Numbered from the stretch's first letter, positions 18,202 to 26,323 are shown. The stretch: 64,000 nucleotides of DNA from an uncultured Clostridia bacterium (GCA_947591315.1 CANQDD010000042.1:110482-174481), one strand, 5' to 3'. Notes: a model not told the origin generated them from the letters alone. Translations and numbers: made by a program.

Positions 18202-19719
18202 ATGGCAAAGAAACCAACAGCGTTAATCATCATGGACGGATACGGCATCAACCCTTCCACGGAAGGCAACGCGATAGCGGCTGCGAAAAAGCCGAACCTT
18301 GACAAATTCATGGCAACGTACCCGCACACGCAGTTAAGCGCGAGCGGTCTCGACGTCGGACTGCCCGACGGTCAGATGGGCAACAGCGAGGTCGGTCACA
18401 CGAATATCGGCGCGGGCCGCGTTGTGTACCAGATGCTTGTCAAGATCACAAAGGACATAAACGACGGTAAAATAAACGACAATAAAGCGCTTTCTGACGC
18501 GATGGACAAGGCAAAGGAAAACGGCAAATCGCTCCACCTCATGGGACTTCTGTCCGACGGCGGCGTGCACAGCCACAACGAACACCTTTACGGTCTTTTG
18601 CGTATGGCGAAGAAGAAGGGACTCACAAAGGTCTACGTACACACGTTCCTCGACGGACGTGACGTTCCCCCGACATCGGGCGCGGAGTACATGGCGCAGC
18701 TCGAAAAGGAAATCAAGGAGATAGGCGTCGGCTCTATCGCGACGATTGCCGGACGCTTCTACGCGATGGACCGAGATTTCGCGTGGGACAGAGTTGAAAA
18801 GGCGTACGACGCGATCGTGTTCGGCAAGGGTATACAGGAGGACGACGCGGTTACAGCCGTTAAAAACTCGTACGCGAACGACGTTACCGACGAATTTGTC
18901 GTTCCGACGGTCGTTGACAAGCAGGGACAGGTCAAGGAGGGCGACAGCGTTATCTTCTTCAACTTCCGTCCCGACAGAGCAAGACAGCTTACAAGGACGT
19001 TCGTAGATCCCGATTTTGACGGGTTCGAGCGCAAATACTTCCCCGTAAACTTCGTCTGCATGACGCAGTACGACGAGTCGATGCCGAACGTAACCGTCGC
19101 GTACCCGCCCGAATCGCTGCACATGACGTTCGGCGAGTACATAAGCAAAAAGGGCTTGACGCAGCTTCGCATAGCGGAAACGCAGAAGTACGCGCACGTG
19201 ACGTTCTTCTTCAACGGCGGCGAGGAAAAGCAGTTCGAGGGCGAGGACAGAATACTCATAAAGTCGCCGGACGTTGAAACGTTCGACCTAAAGCCCGAAA
19301 TGAGCGCTTACGAGGTTACGGACGCGGTCATAGACGCGATAAACTCGGACAAATTCGACGTTATAATCCTGAATTACGCCAACTGCGACATGGTAGGTCA
19401 CACTGGCATAATGGAAGCCGCAATCAAGGCGGTCGAGGCTGTCGACGAGTGCGTCGGCAGAACGGTTGACGCGATACTCAAAAAGGACGGCAAGGCTATT
19501 ATCACAGCCGACCACGGCAACGCGGACTGTCTTATAGATCCCGTCACAAAGGCGCCGTTCACGGCTCACACCACGAACCCCGTTCCGATGATTTTGGTCG
19601 GCGCGGGCGATGTTAAGCTGAAAACCGGCCGTCTGTCCGACCTTTGCCCCACAATGCTGGAGCTTATGAACCTCGAAAAACCCGAGGAAATGACAGGCGA
19701 AAGTCTTATTGTAGGATAA
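18202..19719 (+). CDS. gpmI: 2,3-bisphosphoglycerate-independent phosphoglycerate mutase
   Basis: 505 residues, typical length. Converts 3- to 2-phosphoglycerate in glycolysis using two Mn ions and a phosphoserine. Motifs: IIMDGYG with metal ligand Asp at about 12, GNSEVGHTNIGAGRVV with the catalytic Ser at about 61, GRDVPPTSG at about 153, and TADHGNAD near 440 with metal ligands. Start at ATG 18202, with AAAGGAGGA 7 nt upstream; a TTG two codons earlier is less likely. Confidence 0.97.
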   Translation: MAKKPTALIIMDGYGINPSTEGNAIAAAKKPNLDKFMATYPHTQLSASGLDVGLPDGQMGNSEVGHTNIGAGRVVYQMLVKITKDINDGKINDNKALSDAMDKAKENGKSLHLMGLLSDGGVHSHNEHLYGLLRMAKKKGLTKVYVHTFLDGRDVPPTSGAEYMAQLEKEIKEIGVGSIATIAGRFYAMDRDFAWDRVEKAYDAIVFGKGIQEDDAVTAVKNSYANDVTDEFVVPTVVDKQGQVKEGDSVIFFNFRPDRARQLTRTFVDPDFDGFERKYFPVNFVCMTQYDESMPNVTVAYPPESLHMTFGEYISKKGLTQLRIAETQKYAHVTFFFNGGEEKQFEGEDRILIKSPDVETFDLKPEMSAYEVTDAVIDAINSDKFDVIILNYANCDMVGHTGIMEAAIKAVEAVDECVGRTVDAILKKDGKAIITADHGNADCLIDPVTKAPFTAHTTNPVPMILVGAGDVKLKTGRLSDLCPTMLELMNLEKPEEMTGESLIVG

Positions 19720-19745
19720 GCGCGAAAAATAACCTTATTAAAATC

Positions 19746-19815
19746 GTAGGGGCGACCCTTGCGGTCGCCCTTCATAAAAATCCACATATTGGGCGACCGC
19801 AAGGGTCGCCCCTAC
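19746..19815 (+). terminator. gpmI terminator built from two inverted D repeats
   Basis: Two 25-bp D copies in inverted orientation (19746-19770 and 19791-19815) form a perfect 25-bp stem with a 20-nt loop, followed by TTTTTTTT. Each arm is itself a hairpin (GGGCGACC/GGTCGCCC). The shape and U-tract fit a factor-independent terminator behind gpmI. Confidence 0.75.
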
Positions 19816-19879
19816 TTTTTTTAGTTTTAATATAAGATTTAATTTTTCGGACAATATCATTACGTGTTCTTATCATATA

Positions 19880-19908
19880 TTGAATTTCGACAAAAACCGT
19901 GATAAAAT
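19880..19908 (+). promoter_or_regulatory. promoter of small-peptide mRNA (cassette 1)
   Basis: TTGAAT (19880-19885), 17 bp, TAAAAT (19903-19908). It would give an mRNA with a 5' leader of about 145 nt ahead of the 27-residue peptide. The leader begins with a GCGCGG.../CCCGCGCG structure. Confidence 0.6.
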
Positions 19909-20061
19909 AAAAAAGCGCGGACACTAACCCGCGCGGGAAACACACGGATATTACGAAAAAATACCCGCGTAAAAGGCAGAGATAAAAACGTAAGGACGGT
20001 TAGTTGCTTCTTTTTCCACTGAACGCGTTTGTGTTTTAGTTTAGAAAAGGAGCTGATGCTT

Positions 20062-20145
20062 ATGAAAAATAAAGCATTAAAAATAGCTGTCGCGTTGTTT
20101 GCGGCTGCGATTGTTTTCATAGCATTCGCACCTGCAGCGCGATAA
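20062..20145 (+). CDS. 27-residue hydrophobic peptide, putative type I toxin (cassette 1)
   Basis: A Lys-rich start (MKNKALK) is followed by one membrane-spanning segment (IAVALFAAAIVFIAFA). AAAAGGAGC at 20046-20053 positions ATG 20062. The ribosome binding site can pair with CTTTTTCCACTGAAC upstream (about 20012-20026), so translation may be held off. An RNA gene with its own promoter converges from the right, as in TxpA/RatA or BsrG/SR4 systems. Residues 1-15 match the peptide at 44941-45018 at about 10 of 15 positions. Toxicity is inferred from architecture only. Confidence 0.65.
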   Translation: MKNKALKIAVALFAAAIVFIAFAPAAR

Positions 20146-20232
20146 AAAAATAACCGCCTTGTAGTTGGAAGCTCAGGCGGTTATTCATAACTTCCGAAGC
20201 GACTAACCGTTTTTACGCTCTGCCGTTTCTTT
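20144..20232 (-). ncRNA. antisense RNA, putative type I antitoxin (cassette 1)
   Basis: About 90 nt, expected to start near 20232 from the promoter at 20239-20267. It ends at the AATAACCGCC/GGCGGTTATT stem (20149-20185) followed by TTTTTTT on this strand. It overlaps the 3' part of the peptide mRNA. Its 5' end (20196-20224, minus) repeats the mRNA leader sequence at 19975-20010. Confidence 0.6.
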
Positions 20233-20238
20233 ATATTT

Positions 20239-20267
20239 ATTATACATTTTATTTTTCCTTTTGTCAA
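20239..20267 (-). promoter_or_regulatory. consensus promoter of antisense RNA (cassette 1)
   Basis: Minus-strand TTGACA (20262-20267) and TATAAT (20239-20244) with 17 bp between them: a perfect consensus, stronger than the opposing mRNA promoter. That bias fits antitoxin RNA in excess. Confidence 0.8.
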
Positions 20268-20312
20268 GCATTTCAATAAAGCATTTATACAAAATACGCA
20301 CATAAAAATTTC

Positions 20313-20341
20313 TTGACATGTGTTATCATATATGATAACAT
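20313..20341 (+). promoter_or_regulatory. higBA promoter with palindromic operator
   Basis: TTGACA (20313-20318), 17 bp, TAACAT (20336-20341). A perfect 20-bp palindrome, TGTTATCATATATGATAACA, occupies 20321-20340, between and overlapping the promoter elements. This is the expected place for autorepression by the HigA antitoxin. Confidence 0.8.
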
Positions 20342-20378
20342 AATATATAGAAAAAGCATATACTGTCGGAGGTGTATA

Positions 20379-20744
20379 ATGAATTGGCAGGTTGAATACT
20401 ATAAAAAAGAAAACGGTGATATTCCGGTTTTGGATTTTTTGCTTTCTCTAAACCCCAAAATGAGAGCAAAAGCATTTTCCGAAATCGAATTGCTGGAAAA
20501 ACACGGGGCAAATCTCCGGGAACCCTATGTAAAACCGATAAAAGGCGAAAAATACAAGGATTTATTTGAGCTTAGAATAAAATTTTCCTCCGATATAAGC
20601 AGAATATTTTATTTTACATTTCAGAATAATACCTTTGTGCTTCTTAACGGCTTTACAAAGAAATCCAACAAAACCCCGACAAGCGAGTTAAACAGAGCGA
20701 TAAAATACAAACAAGACTATGAAAGAAGGTGCCGTGATGAGTAG
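20379..20744 (+). CDS. higB: HigB-like toxin (RelE/Gp49 family)
   Basis: 121 residues of the phage-derived Gp49/HigB family, ribosome-dependent mRNA interferases of RelE fold. Typical segments: VEYYKKENGDIPVLDFL at about 4-20, LREPYVKPIKG at about 46-56, LFELRIKFSSDISRIFYF at about 62-79 and LLNGFTKKSNKTP at about 88-100. Start at ATG 20379 behind CGGAGGTG. Its end overlaps the antitoxin by 8 nt, so the pair is translationally coupled. Toxin first is the usual higBA order. Confidence 0.88.
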   Translation: MNWQVEYYKKENGDIPVLDFLLSLNPKMRAKAFSEIELLEKHGANLREPYVKPIKGEKYKDLFELRIKFSSDISRIFYFTFQNNTFVLLNGFTKKSNKTPTSELNRAIKYKQDYERRCRDE

Positions 20745-21021
20745 AGCGGGAGCAAAGTTTTCCGAAGTGAAGGACATTCTTATGAAGGACGTTGAATTTA
20801 AGGAAGAATACGAAAGACTTAAGCCGAGATACGAGGTTGTATCGCAAATTATAGAGGAACGCGCAAAACAGAACATCACACAGGAGGAGCTTGCGTTCAG
20901 AGTGGGGACACAAAAATCGAATATATCCAGACTGGAAAGCGGAACATACAATCCGTCGCTTGATTTTTTAACAAAAGTGGCTCAATCACTGGGAAAAGAG
21001 GTTCAAATAATACTAAAATAA
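20737..21021 (+). CDS. higA: HigA-like XRE-family antitoxin
   Basis: 94 residues. An N-terminal helical part (1-45) is followed by an HTH_3/XRE domain at about 40-90: NITQEELAFRVGTQKSNISRLESG. It should neutralise HigB and repress the operon through the palindrome at 20321-20340. Start at ATG 20737 with AGAAGGTG 7 nt upstream; ATG 20719 is an alternative without a site. Confidence 0.88.
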   Translation: MSRAGAKFSEVKDILMKDVEFKEEYERLKPRYEVVSQIIEERAKQNITQEELAFRVGTQKSNISRLESGTYNPSLDFLTKVAQSLGKEVQIILK

Positions 21022-21030
21022 TTTTGAGAA

Positions 21031-21057
21031 AGCGGCTTTTACAAAGAGCCGTTTTTT
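21031..21057 (+). terminator. higBA terminator
   Basis: CGGCTTTTACAAAGAGCCG hairpin followed by TTTTTT, 10 nt after the higA stop. It overlaps the end of the convergent SLOG gene. Confidence 0.8.
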
Positions 21058-21550
21058 ATTCCTCATACATTCTATCGGCAACGTTGATCACCCTGTCGCC
21101 GAAATTAGCGGCGGTGCGGATAGTCGCGCCGGTACCGCTGCTGGACAAAATACAAAACGCGATACAGAAAAACGCGTCCTCGATCATGCGCATATTCCTT
21201 TTCTGCATACAGCCGTCCACGTAACCGGCCTCGGTGACGTAGAGAATATCATCCGCCGCGTCGAGCATATCGTCGTAGCGCATCTGCGACTTTTTATCCC
21301 ACCGCTTGCTTTGGTCATAGCACGGCAGGTACAGCACGAGCTTAATGTGCGGATATACTTCCCTAAGCTCCGCAACTGTTTCCGCAGCTATCGTGTCGAA
21401 GCCAAGCGCGCCGCCGGATATAAAGTAGCGCACGTCGTAATCGTTTATAAGCCTTTCCGCCTCGTTCCATATCAAATCCTTTATCTCGTCGATCCTTGCG
21501 GCGGGAAGCCGCCTGTGACCGGTAAAAAAACAAGCGCGTATCTTTTCCAA
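21056..21550 (-). CDS. SLOG-family protein (YpsA/DUF1273-like)
   Basis: 164 residues with a Rossmann-like SLOG fold. Signatures: ACFFTGHRR at about 6-14, the nucleotide or ligand loop FISGGALGFDTIAAE at about 43-57, LVLYLPCYDQSKRW near 71-84, and the late SSGTGATIRTAANFGDRVI at about 138-156. Bacillus YpsA has been linked to cell division; SLOG proteins in general bind nucleotide-like ligands. Its role here is unknown. Confidence 0.8.
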   Translation of the reverse strand: MEKIRACFFTGHRRLPAARIDEIKDLIWNEAERLINDYDVRYFISGGALGFDTIAAETVAELREVYPHIKLVLYLPCYDQSKRWDKKSQMRYDDMLDAADDILYVTEAGYVDGCMQKRNMRMIEDAFFCIAFCILSSSGTGATIRTAANFGDRVINVADRMYEE

Positions 21551-21601
21551 AACAAAACACCCCGCCTATATTTTACAACATACGCGGGGCGTTTGCAAGC
21601 C

Positions 21602-21763
21602 CTATCTCATAAGAAAATACACCGACGCGCCTATCGCGGCAAGCAATATCACAAAAAGTCCGACCGAACCCGCGCCGTTTTTTTCCTTCGCGGTATAAAT
21701 CCCGTAGCCGGCGGTACGCGTCAGACACACCGCGATAACCGGCAGTAAAATCAGCTTTTCCAT
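21602..21763 (-). CDS. 53-residue membrane protein, putative germinant-receptor D subunit
   Basis: Two hydrophobic segments (about 3-20, LILLPVIAVCLTRTAGYG, and 32-51, SVGLFVILLAAIGASVYF) flank a short charged loop (AKEKNGAG). ATG 21763 is 2 nt after the gerC stop, and its AAGGAGG lies inside the last codons of gerC, so it is the fourth cistron of the operon. Small two-helix D subunits accompany some Bacillus ger operons and modulate germination. Assignment here rests on size, topology and position, not on sequence similarity. Confidence 0.7.
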   Translation of the reverse strand: MEKLILLPVIAVCLTRTAGYGIYTAKEKNGAGSVGLFVILLAAIGASVYFLMR

Positions 21764-21765
21764 AC

Positions 21766-22875
21766 CTAATCCTCCTTCTGCACCATTCCCGTTTTCTTTA
21801 TATTAAACTTCACGTCCACCGTGACGGAGTATTCGCTGTAATCGACGGAATTTTTATATTTTTCAAAATCGCCGTACGTCCAAAAATTCTTTTTCGCATG
21901 CTCGTCAAGGTGGAAAATGTCGCTCCTATACTCCCTTATAACCTTCTTCATCAGCGTTTCGCTCTCTTTTTTTATATGCTCCTCGCACTTTTTCTCAAAC
22001 TCCTCCGCGCTCTCGTCGGGCTCATAGTCGGGCGGCGCGGAATAAACGCTTCCGTTCAGCGTCAAGCCGACATGGATCGACTTGTTTTTCGTGTCGATCG
22101 TATAGCGCGGCTGCTTTTTCTGCGCTATTTTTATCGTCACGGGTTTTTTGAGCGTATCCTCGTTCTGCAGCGTCATAAAACCGCCCGCGAAATCACGGTC
22201 GAGAAATTTGTAAAGCTCCGTCTCGTCGCGTTCAAGCTCGCCGACCATTTTGCCGCCGTTAAACACCGCGCTTTTCGCGTCCTCGTTTTCGGGTGACACC
22301 ACGGGCAGAACCGTATCGTACTCGCCCGTCTCGATACCGTCGAAAAACACCTTCAGCGTGCCGTGCGGCAGACCGGTCAGCTTGTCCTTGTCGAAAAACA
22401 TCTTGTAATATTTCGCGGGATTTGCCTCATTCTCGGGGTTCATGCTTTCGAGATACTCACGCGCGTTCTCCGACACCGCGAGGTACACGTCGGGACGCAG
22501 TTCCTCGCTGTTAATGAACATCTCCGACATATTTTCCAGTCCCTCCTCCGCGACGGAGCGTGAAAAAATTACCACCTTCGTGTGCGACAGGAACAGTTTT
22601 TTACTGTTCTGTAAATCCGCCGCCGCGATAGCCTCGTAAATATCGCTTGCCTCGACCGTCACATTCTGCACGCCGCTGTCCTCAAGATTTATTTCCTCGC
22701 CGCCGCTTATCTGCGCGGGATTTGCGTACTGAATTGTGATATTATATTTTCCGTTTTCGCCGCCGTCTATACCGAGCGCGACAATATATGAAAGATCGTT
22801 CGGCTCGACGCCGTTGCACGATGCGGTCATAAGAATTACAGCCGCGGAAAAAATTACAGTCAATATTTTTTTCAT
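21766..22875 (-). CDS. gerC: germinant receptor C subunit (Ger(x)C lipoprotein)
   Basis: 369 residues with a lipoprotein signal peptide ending LMTASC (lipid-anchored Cys at 20). Family features: SYIVALGIDG at about 29-38, LFLSHTKVVIFS near 94-105, ELRPDVYLAVS at about 125-135 and a C-terminal domain at about 255-365. It sits on the outer face of the spore inner membrane in a complex with GerA and GerB. Its ATG overlaps the gerB stop by 4 nt. Confidence 0.93.
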   Translation of the reverse strand: MKKILTVIFSAAVILMTASCNGVEPNDLSYIVALGIDGGENGKYNITIQYANPAQISGGEEINLEDSGVQNVTVEASDIYEAIAAADLQNSKKLFLSHTKVVIFSRSVAEEGLENMSEMFINSEELRPDVYLAVSENAREYLESMNPENEANPAKYYKMFFDKDKLTGLPHGTLKVFFDGIETGEYDTVLPVVSPENEDAKSAVFNGGKMVGELERDETELYKFLDRDFAGGFMTLQNEDTLKKPVTIKIAQKKQPRYTIDTKNKSIHVGLTLNGSVYSAPPDYEPDESAEEFEKKCEEHIKKESETLMKKVIREYRSDIFHLDEHAKKNFWTYGDFEKYKNSVDYSEYSVTVDVKFNIKKTGMVQKED

Positions 22876-23948
22876 CGGCTTTTTTCCTTTCGTTTTTTCT
22901 CGCGGATTTTCGATATTGCTCCGAAAATGACCGGCAGCAGAAACGCGGCGGGGTACGCGAGCTTGTTTTCAAATTCGGCGTTCGTCACAATGTCTCCGAG
23001 CGTCGCGGGCAAAAGCGAGATCGCGCCGCTTATTATCACGACCGGAAACACGAGCGGTCTGTAAAAATCGAGGTCGAACGTCATCTGCCACACGCGGCAC
23101 AGCGCGAACACGTACAGCGCGGAGTACAAAAGAAGCAGTATCGACCACGCGAACTGGAACACCGGCTCGAACCTTCCCAGAAAATCTCCGAGGTGCAGTA
23201 TACGCGCAAGCTGATAAAACGGTATCATAAATTCGCCCGACACGGGGTAAGGGTATACGAGGCAGTACGCGAGAATAATCAGCACCGTCACGGGCGCGGT
23301 TATGAGGAACACCGCGCGTATGCTCTTTTTCGCCTCGCGCGCGTCCTTGTAGTACGGCAGAAGGACGTTAAGAAGCAGCATGTCCGAGTAAATGGATATG
23401 GTGTGGAAGCCGTCGGCGAATATCTTTTTCGCGCCCGTGCCGAGTATCGGGAGAAGGTTGTAGATATTGTAGTGCGGCACGAGCAGCACAATCAAAAGCG
23501 CGAGTATCACGCCGATTATCGGTATGAATATATAGTTTACGCGCGCGATAGCTTCTATACCGAGCGCCGCGCCGACGCCTATCGCGCCCATAAATAAAAG
23601 CGTTATGAGGTTCGTGTCGAAATTCTGCAAAAGCACGGTTTTGACTGTTTCGGGGAACACGCGTATGATAAGCGCGAAATTTATCATAAACACCGCGAAC
23701 ACGACAAGCCCCGTCGGTATTTTGAGCCATTTTCCGCCAACCTCGCCCGCCATTTCGATAACGTTTTTGTCGCTCACGTAAAGCCACGATATGACAGCGA
23801 ACACAGCCGCCGCGCACAGCACGTTATAAATTACCTGTATCCACGCCGCGCTTCCGCTGTTCGAGAGCAGGAGCTTCGGGAACACGAGCACCATTTTCGC
23901 CATGATAGCCGTTACCGTCAAAAGCGTCAGTTCTTTTCTTGCAATCAT
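22872..23948 (-). CDS. gerB: germinant receptor B subunit (APC-type transporter fold)
   Basis: 358 residues with about ten transmembrane helices, of the spore-germination permease family (APC superfamily fold). The segment LLPILGTGAKKIFADGFHTIS near 166-186 is characteristic. The B subunit is thought to sense germinant. Ribosome binding site AGAGGGA. A parS site occupies the short gap to gerA. Confidence 0.93.
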   Translation of the reverse strand: MIARKELTLLTVTAIMAKMVLVFPKLLLSNSGSAAWIQVIYNVLCAAAVFAVISWLYVSDKNVIEMAGEVGGKWLKIPTGLVVFAVFMINFALIIRVFPETVKTVLLQNFDTNLITLLFMGAIGVGAALGIEAIARVNYIFIPIIGVILALLIVLLVPHYNIYNLLPILGTGAKKIFADGFHTISIYSDMLLLNVLLPYYKDAREAKKSIRAVFLITAPVTVLIILAYCLVYPYPVSGEFMIPFYQLARILHLGDFLGRFEPVFQFAWSILLLLYSALYVFALCRVWQMTFDLDFYRPLVFPVVIISGAISLLPATLGDIVTNAEFENKLAYPAAFLLPVIFGAISKIREKKRKEKSR

Positions 23949-23962
23949 AAATCCCTCTCTGT

Positions 23963-23978
23963 TGTTTCACGTGAAACA
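23963..23978. promoter_or_regulatory. parS site inside the ger operon
   Basis: Exact 16-bp palindrome TGTTTCACGTGAAACA, the Bacillus parS consensus bound by ParB/Spo0J. It lies in the 35-bp gap between gerA and gerB, about 2.3 kb from parA and 10 kb from dnaA. Confidence 0.95.
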
Positions 23979-23983
23979 TTTTC

Positions 23984-25594
23984 CTACTGTTCCTCCGTCC
24001 ACTGCCTGCTTATTTCCGGCTCGGAGGTCTTTTGCTGCGCATGTAAAAATCCGGGGCGCTTCTCTCTGCGCCATATTGGGTTCACGAACAGCAGCGTTGA
24101 CGAGCTCTTGCTGCGCACCCTGAACGGCGGCGACAGGAACGGTACGCCGAAACTCTTTTGCGCGCCGAGGCTCAGCGCGTATATAAAAAGTCCTATCGCG
24201 ATGCCGTAAAAGCCTGTCGACGCGGCGAACACGATAAAAATCAGCTTCAAAATCCTGAAGCTCCAGCTTAATGAATAATCGCTCGTCGCGAACGAGCCGA
24301 TACCGGTTATCGCTATAACGATAATCATGATAGGGCTTACTATCTTTGCGCTTACGGCAGCCTGACCGAGTATAAGACCGCCGACGATGCCAAGCGTCGA
24401 TCCTATCTGTCCGGGCATTCGTATTCCCGCCTCGCGTATCATCTCGAACGAAAAGTCCATCAGCAAAAGCTCCAGCACGCTCGGAAACGGCACGCTTTCA
24501 CGCGCCGCGCTTATCGAGTAGAGCAGATACGTCGGTATGACCTCCTGATGGAACAGCGTTATCGCGAGGTACAGCGCGGGCAGCAGCATTGACAGCATGA
24601 GCGCCGCGCCGCGCACGAGCCGCGCCATGTTCGCGTAAGGCGTTCTCAAATAGTCGTCCGAAACAGCGTGCGTAAGCTCAAATATATTCGTCGGCATTAT
24701 GAGCGCCTGCGGGCTGCCGTTTAATAAGAGTGCAACGCGTCCCTGCGTCAGCGCGCGCGCCACGCGGTCGGGACGCTCGGTGTGGAGAAAATGGTTCGTC
24801 GCGGTGAACGTGTTTTCCTCTATCATAAGCGCGACTTCCTCGATTGAAATGACGTAGTCCATTTTTATTCCGTCAATTCTTTTGCGCGCCTCGTCGACAA
24901 GCTTCGGGTTCGCGATGTCGGAAATGTAAAGCAGAACGCCGCGCGTCTTGCTTTTTTCACCTATCGTCACACCCTCGGCGATAAGGTGCTCGTCCTTTAT
25001 GATTTTCCGCACGAGCACGGTGTTGGCGCGCAGCATTTCGCCGAACGCCTCCTGCGGACCGTATATCGACTTTTCGTTTTCGGATTTGTCGATGCTCCTG
25101 TGATCCCAACTCCTGACGTCCATCACAAACGCTTTCGCCACACCGTCAATAAACAACGCGCAGCTTCCGAAATTTACTTCTGTCATAACGTCGTCCATCT
25201 TTGTCACAATATTAAGCTGCGAGTGCGATATGAATTTTTCACCGATTACGCCATCGCCGCTTTTGAGCTTTGAAAACGTCACGTACGGCATTGTCTGGAG
25301 CGACTGTATAATGTTGTCGTTCACAAATTCGGTGTCGACCATGCCGTCTATGAACACGACGAACGCGCGCTTTTCCTGCTTAAGCTCGATTTTGCGTATC
25401 ACGATGTCGTTGTTTACGGGGTAATTGAAGCGCTCCTTTACGTATTTTAGGTTTGCGTCTATGTCGGCGGAAATCATGTCGTTTTCCGTGCTTTGCTTTT
25501 TTATGCCGTCCGCGCCGCTCTCCGTCAGCACGAACCCCTTTTTCGACGGCACCGTGCGGAATAAGGCGTAGTTTATGAGTTTTTCAAATAACAT
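23984..25594 (-). CDS. gerA: germinant receptor A subunit
   Basis: 536 residues. A large N-terminal cytoplasmic domain (about 40-290), with RSWDHRSIDKSENEKSIYGPQEAFGE and DEHLIAEGVTIG motifs, is followed by about five membrane helices (310-490). PFPSVLELLLMDFSFEMIREAGIRMPGQIGSTLGIVGGL is diagnostic and sits at about 373-411. GerA-type subunits form nutrient-gated ion channels in the spore membrane. Start at ATG 25594 with AAGGAGG upstream. First gene of the operon. Confidence 0.95.
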   Translation of the reverse strand: MLFEKLINYALFRTVPSKKGFVLTESGADGIKKQSTENDMISADIDANLKYVKERFNYPVNNDIVIRKIELKQEKRAFVVFIDGMVDTEFVNDNIIQSLQTMPYVTFSKLKSGDGVIGEKFISHSQLNIVTKMDDVMTEVNFGSCALFIDGVAKAFVMDVRSWDHRSIDKSENEKSIYGPQEAFGEMLRANTVLVRKIIKDEHLIAEGVTIGEKSKTRGVLLYISDIANPKLVDEARKRIDGIKMDYVISIEEVALMIEENTFTATNHFLHTERPDRVARALTQGRVALLLNGSPQALIMPTNIFELTHAVSDDYLRTPYANMARLVRGAALMLSMLLPALYLAITLFHQEVIPTYLLYSISAARESVPFPSVLELLLMDFSFEMIREAGIRMPGQIGSTLGIVGGLILGQAAVSAKIVSPIMIIVIAITGIGSFATSDYSLSWSFRILKLIFIVFAASTGFYGIAIGLFIYALSLGAQKSFGVPFLSPPFRVRSKSSSTLLFVNPIWRREKRPGFLHAQQKTSEPEISRQWTEEQ

Positions 25595-25617
25595 GATTTC
25601 CTCCTTGTTTGGTTTAG

Positions 25618-26155
25618 GCTTCCCCTTGAGGGGAAGCTGTCACGAAGTGACTGATGAGGTGAGCAACGCACCTATAATAAAGCTTCGTTCACCTCATCCA
25701 CCGCTAGCGCGGTCCCCCTTCCCCTCAAGGGGAAGGCTTAAAGTATGGCTCCCCTAATAGGGGAGCTGTCACACGCAGTGTGACTGAGGGGTTTGTTCTC
25801 GGTAAAACCCCTCCGACGCCTTCTGCGCCACCTCTCCTAATAGGGGAGGCTCACGATGTGCGGCTCTCCCCGTATGACCCCCTCTCCGAGGGGGTCGAAA
25901 TCTTTGATTTCGGGGGGTGTATTCTTCGCCAAACATCACACCCCCCAAAACTCACAAGTGAGTTTTGACCCCCTCATAGAGGGGGTCTTTCGGGCTGTCG
26001 AGGGCGCCAGCCCCTACGGCGCACAATTCCAAATTACGGACGTAGGGGACGGCGCTTTGCTACGGCATATGAGCAAAACTCTATGCCTACCACACGTAAA
26101 CGTGTGGTTCACCACGACGTTCCGACACCGTAGGGGCGGTCATCGGCCGCCCGCC
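25618..26155. repeat. large repeat cluster between gerA and parA
   Basis: No credible gene. In order: a C element (25618-25740), a pair of CCCCTAATAGGGGAG arms (25743-25850), an E element (25877-25990: GACCCCCTCTCCGAGGGGGTC ... GACCCCCTCATAGAGGGGGTC with an inner TTTTGGGGGGTGT-type pair), a D element (25992-26060) interrupted by a double-hairpin insert (about 26058-26111), and a D hairpin (26130-26153). Confidence 0.8.
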
Positions 26156-26237
26156 ATACAATTCACCCACGCTTATTATTCACCCAAGATACCAAAATAT
26201 ACGTATTGAAATATTACATCAATATTAAATTTTAATT

Positions 26238-26253
26238 TGTTTCACGTGAAACA
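26238..26253. promoter_or_regulatory. parS site upstream of parA
   Basis: Second exact TGTTTCACGTGAAACA, ending immediately before the -35 element of the parA promoter. ParB bound here could influence parAB expression as well as nucleate the segregation complex. Confidence 0.95.
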
Positions 26254-26295
26254 TTTACAAATTATCGTTTTATGGTATAATGTTTTTATACCATA
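26254..26295 (+). promoter_or_regulatory. parAB promoter and overlapping inverted repeat
   Basis: TTTACA (26254-26259), 16 bp, TATAAT (26276-26281). A perfect 10-bp inverted repeat (TATGGTATAA / TTATACCATA, 26271-26280 and 26286-26295) overlaps the -10 and start site. It may be an operator or a 5' mRNA hairpin. Confidence 0.75.
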
Positions 26296-26323
26296 AACAA
26301 AAACTTTCGGAGATAATTAAAAC

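Noticed and set aside
25618..26155. CRISPR array or coding genes in the repeat cluster
   Set aside because: Repeats are of several families, irregularly spaced and palindromic, with no constant-length spacers or cas genes; open frames there are short and follow the repeats.
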